The position numbers and the translations under genes are program-made. The notes under the pieces were generated by a model that was not told the origin of the DNA, ran no database searches, and saw nothing but the letters and a program-made list of their open reading frames with translations. A stretch of DNA of 64,000 bases from Mya arenaria (taxonomy: Eukaryota > Mollusca > Bivalvia > Myida > Myidae), in contig NC_069135.1 of assembly GCF_026914265.1 (NCBI RefSeq), forward strand, positions 35,287,756 to 35,351,755, read 5' to 3'. Positions 40,801 through 47,690 of the stretch are shown here, piece by piece (positions within the stretch are counted from its first letter, which is position 1; each line of letters opens with the position of its first letter).

Positions 40801-42330
40801 AAATAATGTAGCGGTCTGCTGTAGGCGGCGGATGTGTGTTCATAGTAATGTAACAGTCCGCTGTATAGGCGGCGGATGTGCGTTCATAGTAATGTAACGG
40901 TCCGCTGTAGGCGGCGGATGTGCGTTCATAGTAATCTAACGGTCCGCTGTAGGCGGCGGATGTGCGTTCATAGTAATGTAACGGTCCGCTGTAGGCGATG
41001 TATAGGCGGCGGATGTGCGTTCATAGTAATGTAACGGTGCGCTGTAGGCGGCGAATGTGCGTTCATAGTAGTGTAACGGTGCGCTGTAGGCGGCGGATGT
41101 GCGTTCATAGTAATGTAACGGTCCGCTGTAGGCGGCGGATGTGCGTTCATAGTAATGTAACGGTCAGCTGTAGGCGGCGGATGTACGTTCATAGTAATGT
41201 TATGGTCCGCTGTAGGCGGCGGATGTGCGTTCATGGTAATGTTACCGTCCGCTGTATAGGCGGCGGATGTATGTTCATAGTATAACATTCCGTTATAGAC
41301 GGAAGTACGCTCATAGAACCTTTGTTTACTTGGTTGGTAATATTCAAATTAGCAAGCCCGGGCTCTGTGTGGATTGAGAATTTACTGTATATAAAGACCA
41401 GCGGATCCCTTCTGGGTCGAGCATGCTTTTGTCTTACGGGATCTGCTGGCCTTGTTTGACGTCGCACGTTTCAGTTGTACCTAAATCAATCTTAAAATAC
41501 AGTTGTTAGATATCTGTAGGAACTTGGTTCCTTTCGTAAACCAGCTAAACCAACTTGTCAAAGTTGCTATATTTAACACATGGATACACATGATCCACCT
41601 GTTAAATTTCATATAATTACTATTTTGGAGCGACCTTTAATAAACATGGTATCTTACATTTTGTATTGGACATTTTTGTTTATAAACTGTTAATGAAATT
41701 ATTAATTTCTTAATTGCAAAACTATCACTATAGAAACTGAAGAATTCGATTACGCCATCGGAGGAGTGGGGCCCCTACCTGGTGAAACACCGACTGCTCA
41801 TCGAGGAGAAAGGCTACGTGGAGGGATTCGTCGTGGACCCTTACACCGAGAGAGACAAAAATATCGGCAACAAACGGCACTTCAGCAAATCCAACTTATC
41901 GGTAAGATACTAGTATATTAACATTTTATATTGAATCTCTTGTTATAAATAAGCCTTTAATAAGATATATTACTAAAAAATACTCTGACATTTTGTTTGA
42001 GCGTTCGTCGATAGATAAAAGAATCGTTAATGTCACTAAATTTTGCGTTAGAAAAAATATTTATAAAATGTGGTCACACTACATCCAATAGAATGTGGCA
42101 AACTGTTCAGATTCCGAAATAAAGCAAATCCACGAACTTATTACAAAGTATTGCTTTACGTATGTTTTGTCCTTTATACAACTCAGATCTCGTCAAATAT
42201 ATCGAAAGTTCCGAGCAAGGCGTCCAGCATGGTCTCCTTCCAGCGTTCCATGAACAGCGTCGCTTACAGCAACGGCGGCCTTTCTGTAGACTCAGTACCT
42301 TCCAGGCTAACATTGGAATCCAACGTGTGA
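13756..42330 (+). CDS. SLC6-family Na+/Cl--dependent transporter gene (amino-acid/glycine type), 16 exons found
   Basis: Sixteen exons joined at GT-AG sites (one GC-AG) give 731 in-phase codons, that is 730 residues and a TGA. Residue numbers here count from the first visible codon. TM1 (about 77-101) has [16 protein letters not shown]; the Gly where monoamine carriers have Asp places it with amino-acid carriers. The large extracellular loop (about 185-255) has the paired Cys after LPW and an NGT glycosylation site at 220. TM6 has QIFFSMS, TM8 has TLGLDSQ (Na2 site). The tail ends ESNV, a class I PDZ-type end. The sequence of loops and FHNN, DTIIV and FAGFVIFS blocks is closest to glycine/ATB0,+-type members in my reading; substrate is not proven. 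The start exon is missing from the model. The gene acts at the plasma membrane. The last 3 exons have decayed copies downstream. Confidence 0.9.
13894..14253 (+). other. SLC6 intron A-B with (CAC)n tract
   Basis: GTAAGA donor and CCCATATAG acceptor. A short (CAC)n and (CAA)n run lies at about 13999-14056. Nothing else is seen. Confidence 0.7.
14254..14420 (+). CDS. SLC6 exon B (TM1)
   Basis: Encodes 55 residues and two bases of the next codon; acceptor CCCATATAG, donor CAG|GTAACT. Contains [20 protein letters not shown] followed by [15 protein letters not shown], the TM1 signature with the unwound GLGN that binds Na+ and substrate in LeuT-fold carriers. Confidence 0.95.
14737..15110 (+). repeat. 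Dispersed repeat F6, copy 1
   Basis: About 370 bp matching 35818-36178 in the same orientation, from AAAGTGACNCT through CCTTCATAAGAACCATTGTT to GGAGTAANAGTNCATCTT. The ends TTAAAGTGAC and (complement) TAAAGATGNACT are loosely inverted, so a MITE is likely. It shares the TTAA at 15110-15113 with the F1 element next to it. Confidence 0.75.
15114..15460. mobile_element. Foldback MITE F1, copy 2
   Basis: Left end AACTGCACTCTCACAGATTA after TTAA at 15110-15113. The arms run through ACCAGTTATATAAGACTGCTG and its complement GTCAGCAGTGTTATATCAC. The right end is decayed (GGTAAATCTCAATCGTAAC). Inserted directly beside repeat F6. Confidence 0.75.
16176..16487. mobile_element. MITE F4, complete copy
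   Basis: Left end TGCACCAGACAATTGTAACC and right end ACAATTGACTGGTGCA are inverted repeats, each followed inward by a C-run or G-run and GGTCTGGGG-type words. About 312 bp. No coding capacity; the frames within it are GC-rich chance frames. Confidence 0.85.
17460..17530 (-). mobile_element. tRNA-derived SINE head, minus strand
   Basis: On the minus strand, AAGTGGTCTAGAGGATAAGC matches an A box and GGTTGTGGGTTCAAGCCCCT matches a B box and T arm at about the spacing of a tRNA. There is no closed acceptor stem and the anticodon arm (TTGGATTTGAGG on the plus strand) is not convincing, so it is a SINE promoter relic rather than a tRNA gene. The body should extend to lower coordinates, toward a (GAT)n run near 17356. 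Confidence 0.5.
18104..18205 (+). mobile_element. Foldback F1, left-arm fragment (copy 3a)
   Basis: AGCTGCATCCCCACAGTTTT after TTAA (18100-18103), then TTTTTGTCTTTTAACGAGCCA and ATGGAAACCAGTGATATAGCA, after which similarity ends. It may be the other side of the right-end fragment at 18970-18991. Confidence 0.6.
18970..18991 (+). mobile_element. Foldback F1, right-end fragment (copy 3b) next to exon C
   Basis: GTAAATCTGTGAGAGTGCAGCT followed by TTAA. The TTAAC at 18992-18996 lies 17 bases before exon C and matches the yUnAy branch-site pattern. Confidence 0.65.
19014..19156 (+). CDS. SLC6 exon C (TM1 end, TM2)
   Basis: 143 bases; one base completes Arg 102, then [36 protein letters not shown] and PVFK, plus one base. 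Acceptor ACATTTCAG. The donor is AAAG|GCAAGT: the only in-phase join that gives the conserved FKGVGIAM uses a GC donor. Y125 in TM2 fits the chloride-site tyrosine of the family. Confidence 0.9.
19308..19602. mobile_element. Foldback MITE F1, copy 4
   Basis: Left end AGCAGCAATCTCACAGATTT and right end CAATCTGTGAGAGTGCAGCT, with TTAA at 19304-19307 and 19603-19606. Slightly shorter than other copies in the middle. The right TTAAC lies 19 bases before the first acceptor. Confidence 0.8.
19627..19732 (+). pseudogene. SLC6 exon D1, partial tandem copy of exon D
   Basis: A 106-bp head-to-tail duplication of the 3' splice site and the first 96 bases of exon D, about 93% identical to D2 (7 differences in 96 bases). 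It has a good acceptor (CATTTTACAG). Reading through D1 into D2 shifts the frame, since 106 is not a multiple of 3, and stops near 19854. D1 also changes the conserved MYYN to MYYY. It lacks the rest of the exon and a normal downstream donor context. It could act as a frame-breaking alternative exon. Confidence 0.75.
19733..19882 (+). CDS. SLC6 exon D2 (TM3, start of extracellular loop 2)
   Basis: 150 bases. After completing Gly 150 it encodes [37 protein letters not shown] and [12 protein letters not shown]. This is the standard TM3 of the family. Acceptor CTATTACAG belongs to the duplicated unit; donor is GAAT|GTAAGA, directly followed by a MITE insertion. Confidence 0.9.
19894..20183. mobile_element. 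CATTCGG MITE, complete copy with 10-bp target duplication
   Basis: 290 bp. Left end CATTCGGAACTCCTCGGCCA, right end TGGCCAAGGAGTTCCGAATG on the plus strand (written from 20164 with AAGGCC), so the ends are inverted repeats. Flanks TAAGACCATC at 19884-19893 and again at 20184-20193 form a perfect 10-bp direct repeat. A target duplication of 9-11 bp is usual for Mutator-like elements; that assignment is inference. The element lies 11 bases into the intron. Confidence 0.85.
20219..20541. mobile_element. Foldback MITE F1, copy 5
   Basis: Left end AGCGGCACTCTCACCGTTTT after TTAA (20215-20218); right end TCAATCTGTAAAAGTGCAGC then T and TTAA at 20542-20545. Arms share the GTCTTGGAATGAGCCAATTT and ACAAGACTGCTGACAAAAC words. 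The right arm is the more decayed. Confidence 0.75.
21219..21387 (+). CDS. SLC6 exon E (extracellular loop 2)
   Basis: 169 bases. After the split Trp it encodes [39 protein letters not shown] and SPAEIYW. The Cys at 190 and 201 can form the conserved loop disulphide; NGT at 220 is an N-glycosylation site; SPAEIYW precedes TM4 as in most members. Donor GTACGT. Confidence 0.85.
21388..22001 (+). other. SLC6 intron E-F, no repeat recognised
   Basis: GTACGT donor and TATTATCTCAG acceptor. AT-rich; nothing else that I can support. Confidence 0.6.
22002..22134 (+). CDS. SLC6 exon F (TM4)
   Basis: 133 bases: completes Asn 256, then [40 protein letters not shown] and TTGK. Donor GGAAAG|GTAATC; the 56-bp minisatellite starts at this junction. 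Confidence 0.95.
22135..24030 (+). repeat. 56-bp minisatellite starting at the exon F donor, about 33 units
   Basis: Units of the form GGGCAAGGTAACNCGTGTTNACC, TTTATTGGCAATGGTATATG, TAGTGAGGTTTAT recur every 56 bases (for example at 22201 and 22257). The first unit overlaps the donor: GGAAAGGTAATC is followed at once by GGAAAAGTAACG. Every unit keeps AAGGTAAC or a near match, a good 5' splice-site word. The last units decay toward 24030. Confidence 0.9.
24240..25315 (+). repeat. 27-28 bp minisatellite, about 38 units
   Basis: Units GATAGCGTATAGTGATAGTT plus TGGGCAA or TAGGACATG repeat head to tail; ends are more diverged. It follows the 56-bp array in the same intron. The words GGCAAGG and TAGTGA are shared with that array, so one may have budded from the other. 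Confidence 0.85.
25316..25889 (+). other. Rest of SLC6 intron F-G
   Basis: AT-rich, no repeat recognised. Acceptor TTTCCACAG ends at 25889. Confidence 0.6.
25890..26024 (+). CDS. SLC6 exon G (TM5)
   Basis: 45 codons, phase 0 both sides: [45 protein letters not shown]. Donor AGG|GTATGT. Confidence 0.95.
26025..27515 (+). repeat. 33-bp minisatellite filling intron G-H, about 44 units
   Basis: Units GTGTAACGCGTGTTCCTTAC plus TGGTGGAATGGGA recur every 33 bases almost from the donor to 70 bases before exon H. Because 33 is a multiple of 3, long open frames appear ([11 protein letters not shown] repeated); they are intronic by-products. A few units are interrupted, for example a short deletion near 26565. 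Confidence 0.9.
27583..27686 (+). CDS. SLC6 exon H (TM6)
   Basis: 34 codons and two bases: [34 protein letters not shown]. Gln 353 and Ser 357 fit the chloride-site residues of TM6. Gly 362 sits where glycine carriers have Trp and LeuT has Phe 259, so the pocket may be unusually open. Acceptor TTCACCCAG, donor GTAAGA. Confidence 0.95.
28511..28580 (-). repeat. (GTTAT)14 tail of the antisense LINE
   Basis: Fourteen perfect ATAAC units on the plus strand. On the minus strand they follow the LINE coding relic and its 3' UTR, where CR1-like elements carry short tandem tails. Confidence 0.8.
28581..29765 (-). pseudogene. LINE 3' portion, antisense in SLC6 intron; 291-codon open frame
   Basis: The minus strand keeps 291 open codons from 29714 to 28839, and homology continues to about 29765 ([20 protein letters not shown]). 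Motifs: [50 protein letters not shown], then [22 protein letters not shown]. This is the part of a CR1/Jockey-like protein after the reverse-transcriptase palm. The 5' end is truncated. With an open frame this long it is younger than the other LINE relics here. It cannot transpose because the catalytic core is missing. Confidence 0.85.
30197..30232 (+). mobile_element. CATTCGG MITE end fragment
   Basis: CATTCGGAACTCCTCGGCCA followed by TTTTACTGTATCG matches the left end of the complete copy at 19894; similarity stops there. Confidence 0.6.
30869..31214. mobile_element. MITE F4, complete copy
   Basis: Left end TGCACCAGTCAATTGTAACC, right end GGTTACAATTGACTGACCAG then TGCA. About 346 bp; GC-rich inner blocks GGTCCGGGG and CAAGATCTGGGGG are inverted. 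Longer than the copy at 16176-16487 in the middle. Confidence 0.85.
32099..32404. mobile_element. MITE with GGCTACGCCCCTGAA ends
   Basis: Left end TTCAAGGGTGTAGCCAGGCT and right end GCTGGCTACGCCCCTGAA are inverted repeats about 306 bp apart. A G-run follows the left end near 32175. Ends of the AGGGGCGTAGCCAG kind are widespread in animal genomes. Confidence 0.7.
33116..33465. mobile_element. Foldback MITE F1, copy 6
   Basis: Left end AGCTGCACTCCCACAGATTG, right end CAATCTGTGTGAGTGCAGCT then TTAA. Left flank is TTCA, one base from TTAA. Arms match through the centre; inner words ATCAGATCTTAGATTTTCAT and AGAATCTATGATCTGATTTT are mirrored. Confidence 0.8.
34050..35420 (+). repeat. Degenerate ~100-bp tandem repeat
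   Basis: Imperfect units built on AAGCTNCNGCAATGAAA, then TTTTGNAAAACAAATATCAA, TGTTGTNCTTNGATGACCTT and a run of T. Landmarks at about 34247, 34347, 34447 and 34553 show the spacing. A SINE-like piece interrupts it at 34801-34968. Confidence 0.6.
34801..34968 (-). mobile_element. tRNA-derived SINE relic, minus strand
   Basis: On the minus strand GCCTTTGTAGCACAGCGGAT and ACAACACTGGACTGCTA resemble the D and anticodon arms of a tRNA. The element ends in GGTGCCAATCTGGTGTACAG then TCCCTTTAA. The B box is decayed. I judge it a SINE because of the tRNA-like head plus a defined tail; the family is not named. Confidence 0.5.
35601..35725 (+). CDS. SLC6 exon I (TM7)
   Basis: 125 bases: completes Lys 380, then [41 protein letters not shown]. 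The positions that hold Asn (Na1 site) and Ser (chloride site) in most animal members read Asp 389 and Cys 393. Acceptor TACTTTGTAG, donor GTACGG. Confidence 0.95.
35726..36341 (+). other. SLC6 intron I-J
   Basis: Mostly repeat F6 copy 2 (35818-36178). Acceptor GTATTTTCAG. Confidence 0.7.
35818..36178 (+). repeat. Dispersed repeat F6, copy 2
   Basis: Matches 14737-15110 along its whole length in the same orientation, including TAACTGTAACCGTGTATTTA and CCTTCATAAGAACCATTGTT. Both copies lie in introns of the same gene. Confidence 0.75.
36342..36454 (+). CDS. SLC6 exon J (extracellular loop 4, TM8)
   Basis: 113 bases: completes Gly 422, then [42 protein letters not shown] is the TM8 half of the Na2 site. 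Donor CAA|GTAAGT. Confidence 0.95.
36455..36731 (+). other. SLC6 intron J-K
   Basis: No repeat recognised. Its last 70 bases are recognisable upstream of the decayed exon K copy near 48400. Confidence 0.6.
36732..36860 (+). CDS. SLC6 exon K (TM8 end, TM9)
   Basis: 43 codons, phase 0: [43 protein letters not shown]. Acceptor CATTCCCAG, donor GTGAGT. Confidence 0.95.
36861..37214 (+). other. SLC6 intron K-L
   Basis: AT-rich, no repeat recognised; acceptor ACGTTTTTCAG. Confidence 0.6.
37215..37314 (+). CDS. SLC6 exon L (TM10)
   Basis: 33 codons plus one base: [33 protein letters not shown]. Donor G|GTAAGC. Confidence 0.95.
37315..38400 (+). other. SLC6 intron L-M
   Basis: Holds the composite F3 element (37397-37975). 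The remainder shows nothing I recognise. Acceptor CTTATTTTCAG. Confidence 0.65.
37397..37975. mobile_element. Composite MITE F3, copy 2, with a 110-bp hairpin
   Basis: Positions 37404-37516 form a hairpin: GTGTAAGATAGGTTCATTCC and GGATGAACCTATCTTACAC, with TTTTGCGGAAA and TTTCCGCAAAA nearly touching. The CACCTCAG-type MITE follows (CTCCTACCTCAG at 37534, CTGAGGTGGGAGAAAA to 37975). Same order of parts as 6962-7510 on the other strand. Confidence 0.8.
38401..38501 (+). CDS. SLC6 exon M (TM11)
   Basis: 101 bases: completes Gly 536, then [45 protein letters not shown] is a strongly conserved family block. Donor CTT|GTAAGT. Confidence 0.95.
38600..39835 (+). repeat. 43-bp minisatellite in intron M-N, about 29 units
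   Basis: Units CGCCTGTATAATTCCAGTTC plus AGCTAAACGCTTATATCACA and AAA; many units vary (CCTGCTACGCATCTATTACA). Starts about 100 bases after exon M and fills nearly the whole intron, with decayed units up to about 39890. Confidence 0.85.
39958..40131 (+). CDS. SLC6 exon N (TM12)
   Basis: 58 codons, phase 0: [73 protein letters not shown] is the usual link into TM12. Acceptor TCTTTTACAG, donor GTACGT. Confidence 0.95.
40420..41300 (+). repeat. 42-bp minisatellite in intron N-O, about 21 units
   Basis: Units TAATGTAACGGTCCGCTGTA plus GGCGGCGGATGTGCGTTCAT and AG. Since 42 is a multiple of 3, both strands show long repeat frames ([13 protein letters not shown] and [13 protein letters not shown]); these are not genes. 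Small insertions of GGCGATGTATA interrupt it near 40995. Confidence 0.9.
41734..41901 (+). CDS. SLC6 exon O (C-terminal cytoplasmic tail)
   Basis: 56 codons, phase 0: [63 protein letters not shown] is the common start of the tail in this family. Acceptor ACTATAG, donor GTAAGA. A broken copy lies at 60050-60195. Confidence 0.9.
42187..42330 (+). CDS. SLC6 exon P (last exon, tail end)
   Basis: 47 codons and [50 protein letters not shown]. Ser-rich tail ending SNV, a class I PDZ ligand form. Acceptor CAACTCAG. Copies: 60479-60622 (open) and 51941-52072 (decayed). Confidence 0.9.
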   Translation: MSSNISKVPSKASSMVSFQRSMNSVAYSNGGLSVDSVPSRLTLESNV

Positions 42331-44227
42331 CCAACCAGGGTGGCTTGCTTATGATAAGCTGATAATGATGTGCATGTTTACGACATGCTGACATCTGAGT
42401 AAAACTATTAAAAAGGCAAGCTCAGCATACCTTCAAGAATCTCACAATGTTGCCACTACATGTACAAATATTATTTAACCCCATCGTACAGCATCTGACT
42501 AAGCTAGTTATCTCAGGATGAGCATGTTTATTGTATTATATAAAAAGCTATCGCTTGATCCGGTATGGTCGTACGGAGCTTAGACTGTTTTAATATTGAC
42601 ACTCTATAAATAAGTCATTTTTTTGCATTTCGACGCATAAGCGCCTATTTTTGTGATATACATGCATGTTCTTCAATATTTGGAAATGGATAAGAAATCT
42701 CAACATCTGTGTTCCAAACATGGTTACTTCACATAAAAAATATTTGTACCATTGAGATGTGTTTCACCGAGTGATCACATAAAGAAATATGTTTTCAGAG
42801 ATCACGAGTGATTTGTAGATCATCAAAATTTAAGTCCATGTGGAGTTTAACATCATACTCGAATGTACCAGATTTCAATGAAAATCAGTCTCTGAAACGT
42901 ACCTGGAATACATTTGATAAATACAAAAATAATTTCATGTAAGAGTATGTAATATTTTGCGTATATCAACAGTTAAAAACACAATCAAAACACGGATATG
43001 AAAGGGAAAACTCCTATAAACTACGTGAAGTTCAGTTTTGACCTCATTTTTCTTCTGCCGAAATTGAGAAATGTTTCTGTTCCTGTAATGTTTACAAGAC
43101 GTCAAATTAATCGACGTTTATTGGAACATGACGTGAGAAATCTTACGTCATTTTATGTTACGTTTATTAAAGCAATACACTAACCAACATCTATAAAGAG
43201 CAGTAAAATTAACAAAACTGCATTGCAAATAACAGCAGTGAAAAACTCGTTTGTACTGTTCAACTTCAAAAATCCAAAATGCAAATAAGCGACACAACTA
43301 TCATCTTCGACAGAACTGACGTTCCTGTTATTAACCAGACGCCCGAAACGTTGTAAATAAATTATAAATAAAAAATGACGCCATGTTCTAAAGATTAATT
43401 TACAACAAGGGGTCATTTATATCAACTTGTTTGTGTGTTATGTTCGTGCTATGTTTCAAAACAATTTTCTTTATTTCGAGCGCTAGTAAGTCTATTACTG
43501 CTTGCAATTTTACCGGATGGTTTATATAATCTGGGCTATATTAGAAATCCATACAGAAACGAGCGTACTTTGGCTAAATGTGCAATTCGATATATTTCTA
43601 AGTTTATTTAAACATGCATCTGTGCCAATTCATGATTTTACTTTTACACGAGTTGTTATATTTTAATGCAATCTATAACGTTGATTGCAAACAGTTTGCA
43701 TTCGAAAAATAATACAATGGGTTGTCACTATAGCTTTGATATCATAAAGATAAGATGAGATTTTAACATTACACGTTACTGTTATTCAGATGGATAAATA
43801 CAAACTTTGAGTGTCGTTATTTAAGACAGATATCAAAACACACACATATTAACTGTATATTAACTGTATAACTTAGTCACTGGTAAATGTGAGTTGGTAT
43901 AGGTATTACCAAATGATCGGAGCCGTGCTACATCACTTCAACATACGATACTGTTCGATTTCTTTAACGAAATTCACCCTCCCTGCATGTGCAATCCTCA
44001 CTTCCCTAAGGGTAACCATTGACTCTGTGGAGCAAGGCCCCAGAGAAGGAAGCTTTATGACAAACACGTGTAAACTGCACATTACATCGAGCCTGTGGTT
44101 AACGTAGGTTCTATCAAATGGCCAGTACCTTTAAAAAACACTTAAACACAACGATACTGTTTGTTTTACTAAACTAATTGGTTTAATACACTTTTAACCT
44201 TCCATGCATGTACCATCCTCACTATCC
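42331..44227. other. SLC6 3' flank / duplicated spacer
   Basis: Part of segmental duplication block A1. AATAAA words occur near 43355 and 43368 but I cannot say which is used. No gene seen on either strand between SLC6 exon P and the first C1q copy. Confidence 0.5.
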
Positions 44228-45287
44228 CTACGGGTATCCATTTACCCCGTGGAGCAAGGTCCCAGAAAAGGAACTTCTACGATAAGAATCACTGTAGAAC
44301 TGATCGTCCATACTTCCTGATCGACACTCTATCCACAGTCTCTCGTTCTGTGATAGGAGAACCACGGCGCTCGCTGTCTCGCACACAGCGTCTTTACCGT
44401 CATACGTGACACCCAACGATGTCGTTCTCTTTCATGAAGGCGTAGTACCATGGTCTACTGTCATAAAGACAGAAGTGCCCGGAAAAGAAGTAAACCCCGG
44501 AGACGGGCGCCGTGAAGATTCCTGCCCCACTGTCATACGCACGCCGATGTTGAACAGAGGATTGCTGAACACAAGGACCTGGCCCGTAGCAAGTGACTTG
44601 TCCACAATCGTGCGAGCGTTGAACGCCACAACAGTTTCTGGAACCGAAATATAATGCAAGATTGCTGTATATGAGGACCTGGGACAATGTTTACAGACAG
44701 TCTCAAGTCTGATTTCAGACATAGACGCAGAGCAGCACTTTTACTTAAGTACACATACTCACCTTTATTTGATTCATATTTTTTTCAAAAACAGAATGGG
44801 ACAACAGTTATCATATTTAGCAAATTTCATTAACAATTCTCAGAAAAGGGAAATAGCAATGAAATGAAGATTTGCAGTGTTGCCATATGAGTCTGATCTG
44901 AGACTTACGACTGTTCGTATTTATGGCTTCTTCTGGGATAGGAAATATAATGTAATCGATAACAATGTCTCATTTCATGGCTTACAAAGGAGTTCCGAAA
45001 TAAATCGAAAAATACAGCCTGAAAAAATTAAAAAAGCTGAAGTTTGAAAGAAATACCTGATTTGTTCATATTGTCAGTAAAATACGTCTGCAGAGCATCC
45101 ACATCCCTCAAACCAGAAGTAACCTGGTCACGTGCCTGAGTAATCTCCTTGTGCATAGTTTACACGTTGAGCTCCATTCACAACATTTTCTCGAGCAGTT
45201 GCTGCACGATTGCGGCTCCACCGGAAGTGAGGATGTAAGCAAGACGCCCGCAAACACAAGGATTAGCTTTGCAAGTCTGTAAGCCAT
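44228..45287 (-). pseudogene. C1q-domain gene copy 1, frameshifted pseudogene
   Basis: Exon 1 is 45287-45057, exon 2 is 44637-44228. The signal peptide is still readable (MAYRLAKLILVFAGVLLTSS) but a 13-base deletion after VEPQS breaks the frame; a 21-base in-frame deletion removes the MKQTVGA part. Exon 2 has a 1-base deletion at the NIGEAYDSG block and an 8-base deletion after KEND, so the C1q frame is lost although it ends correctly in LLHGVNGYP and TAG. Splice sites (CAG|GTATTT and TTCCAG) survive. It is the left-most of four copies and lies tail to tail with the SLC6 gene. Confidence 0.85.
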
Positions 45288-45304
45288 GTTTTCTCTTGTC
45301 AGGA

Positions 45305-47690
45305 TCCAGAGCGACTGCCGGTTACCAACCTACTGTAGGTTTCGGCGGGGCTATCGATCCTATTTTACTAACAAGTAGTTACCAACCTTCTGTAGGTACA
45401 GGGCGGGATATCGTTTCTAGTTTACCAACAAGCGTTTACCAACCTACTGTAGGTTCAGGGCGGGGCTGGCGAACCTAGATTTCCAACAAGCGGTTACCAA
45501 TCTACTGTAGGTTCAGGGCGCGGCTATCGTTCCTAGTTTACCAACCAGCGGTTACCATACTACTTTAGGTTCAGAGCGAGGCTATCGTTCCTAGTATAAC
45601 AACATGCCTTTACCAACCTACAGTAGGTTCAGGGCGGGGCTGGCGACCCTAGTTACCTAATAGGCGATAATAAACTTACTGTAGGTTCCGGGAGGGGCTA
45701 CCGTTCCTAGTTTACCAAAAAGTGGTAACCAATATATTGTAGGTTCATGGCGGTGCCGGCGTTCCTAGTTAACAAAAAAGCGATAATCAAACTGTTGTAT
45801 TCTCATGACGGGGCTAGCGTTCCTAGTTCACCAACATGCGGTTACCGACCTACTGTAGGTTCATGACAGGGTTATCGTACCTAGTTTACCAACAAGCGGT
45901 TACCAACCTGCTGTATTCTCATGACGGGGTTATCGTACCTAGTTTACCAACAAGCGGTTACCAACCTGCTGTATTCTCATGACGGGGATATCGTACCTAG
46001 TTTACCAACAAGCGGTTACCGACCTACTGTAGGTTCAGGGCGGGGCTGACGTTCCTAGTTCCCCAACAAGGTATAATCAACCTGTTGTATTCTCATGACG
46101 GGGGTATCGTTCCTTGTTTACCAACAAGCGGTTACCAGCCTACTGTATTCTCATGGCGGGGCTATCGTATTTAGTTGACCAACATAAGGTTACCAACCTG
46201 CTGTATTCTTATGACGGGGTTATCGTGTCTAGTTTAACAACAAGCGGTTACCGACCTATTGTAAGTTCATGACGGGGATATCGTTTCTATTTTACCAACA
46301 TGCGGTTACCGACCTACTGTAAGTTCATGACGGGGATATCGTTTCTAGTTTACCAACATGCGGTTACCGACCTACTGTAGGTTCATGACGGGGATATCGT
46401 TTCTAGTTTACCAACATGCGGTTACCGACCTACTGTAGGTTCATGACGGGGTTATCGTTCCTTGTTTACCAACAAGCGGTTACCAACCTGCTGTATTCTC
46501 ATGGCTGGGATATCGTTCTTAGTTTTCCAATAAGCGGTTACCGACCTACTGTAAGTTCATGACGGGGATATCGTTTCTAGTTTACCAACATGCGGTTACC
46601 GACCTACTGTAGGTTCATGACGGGGTTATCGTTCCTTGTTTACCAACAAGCGGTTACCAACCTGCTGTATTCTCATGGCTGGGATATCGTTCTTAGTTTT
46701 CCAATAAGCGGTTACCGACCTACTGTAAGTTCATGACGGGGATATCGTTTCTAGTTTACCAACATGCGGTTACCGACCTACTGTAGGTTCATGACGGGGT
46801 TATCGTTCCTTGTTTACCAACAAGCGGTTACCAACCTGCTGTATTCTCATGGCTGGGATATCGTTCTTAGTTTTCCAATAAGCGGTTACCGACCTACTGT
46901 AGGTTCATGACGGGGTTATCGTTCCTTGTTTATCAACAAGCGGTTACCAACATAAATTAGGCTCAGAATGGAGCTATCATTCCAACTTTACCAACAAGCG
47001 GTTACCAACCTACTGTAGGTTCAGGGCGGATCTATCGTTCCTAGTTTACCAACAAGTGTTAATTAACCTGTTGTATTCACATGGCGGGGATATCGTCCCT
47101 AAGTTTACCAACAAGCGGTTACCAACCTACTGAAGGTTCAGGGCGGGGCTATCGTTCCTAGTTTACTAAAAAGCGGTTTCCAACCGACTGTAGGTTCAGG
47201 GCAGAGCTTTTGTTCCTATTTTACTAACAAGTGGTTACCAACCTACTGAAGGTTTAGGACGGAGTTATCGTTCCTATTTTACTAACAAGCAGTTACCAAC
47301 CTACTGTAGGTTCAGGGCGGGGCTATCATGTCTAGTTTACCAAAAAGCGGTTACCAAACTACTGTAGGTTCAGGGCGAGGCTTGTGATCCTAGTTTACCA
47401 ACAAGCAGTTACCTACCGACTGTAGGTTCAGGGCGGGGCTATCGTTTCTAGTTTACCAACAAACGGTTACAAAGCTACTGTAGGTTCAGGAAGGGGCTGG
47501 CGTTCCTAGTTTACCAACAAGCGATAATTAATTTAACCTTTTGTTTTCTCATGATGGGGCAAGCGTTCCTGATTAACCAACAAGCGGTTACCAACCTACT
47601 GTAGGGTCAGGCCGAGGCTAGCGATCCTAGTTTCCCGCAAGGAGTAACCGACTTGCCGTATTTTAGGACGGGGCTTGAACTTTTAGTTTA
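45305..47690. repeat. 57-58 bp minisatellite, about 41 units
   Basis: Units GCGGTTACCAACCTACTGTA plus GGTTCAGGGCGGGGCTATCG and TTCCTAGTTTACCAACAA. A higher-order pattern appears between about 46380 and 46930, where blocks of three unit types (TGTAAGTTCATGACGGGG, TGTATTCTCATGGCTGGG and TGTAGGTTCATGACGGGG) repeat together. It begins just upstream of the start of C1q copy 1. Confidence 0.9.

Larger units (their letters stand above)
41515..43640 (+). repeat. Segmental duplication block A1 (partner 59573-61990)
   Basis: From the TTCCTTTCGTAAACCAGC word in SLC6 intron N-O, through exons O and P, to beyond 43600, the sequence is matched by 59573-61990 in the same orientation. Shared landmarks: TTTACGACATGCTGACAT, GATCCGGTANGGTCG, CACCGAGTGATCACATAAAG, ATATCAACAGTTAAAAAC. 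Homology continues into the C1q copies (44228 and 62417). Confidence 0.85.

Noticed and set aside
40502..41288. Repeat frames on both strands ([12 protein letters not shown] and [12 protein letters not shown])
   Set aside because: By-product of the 42-bp intronic minisatellite; both strands are open only because the unit length is divisible by 3.
44400..44754. Several overlapping minus-strand frames of 73-96 codons at C1q copy 1
   Set aside because: Pieces of one frameshifted exon and its shadow frames, not separate genes.
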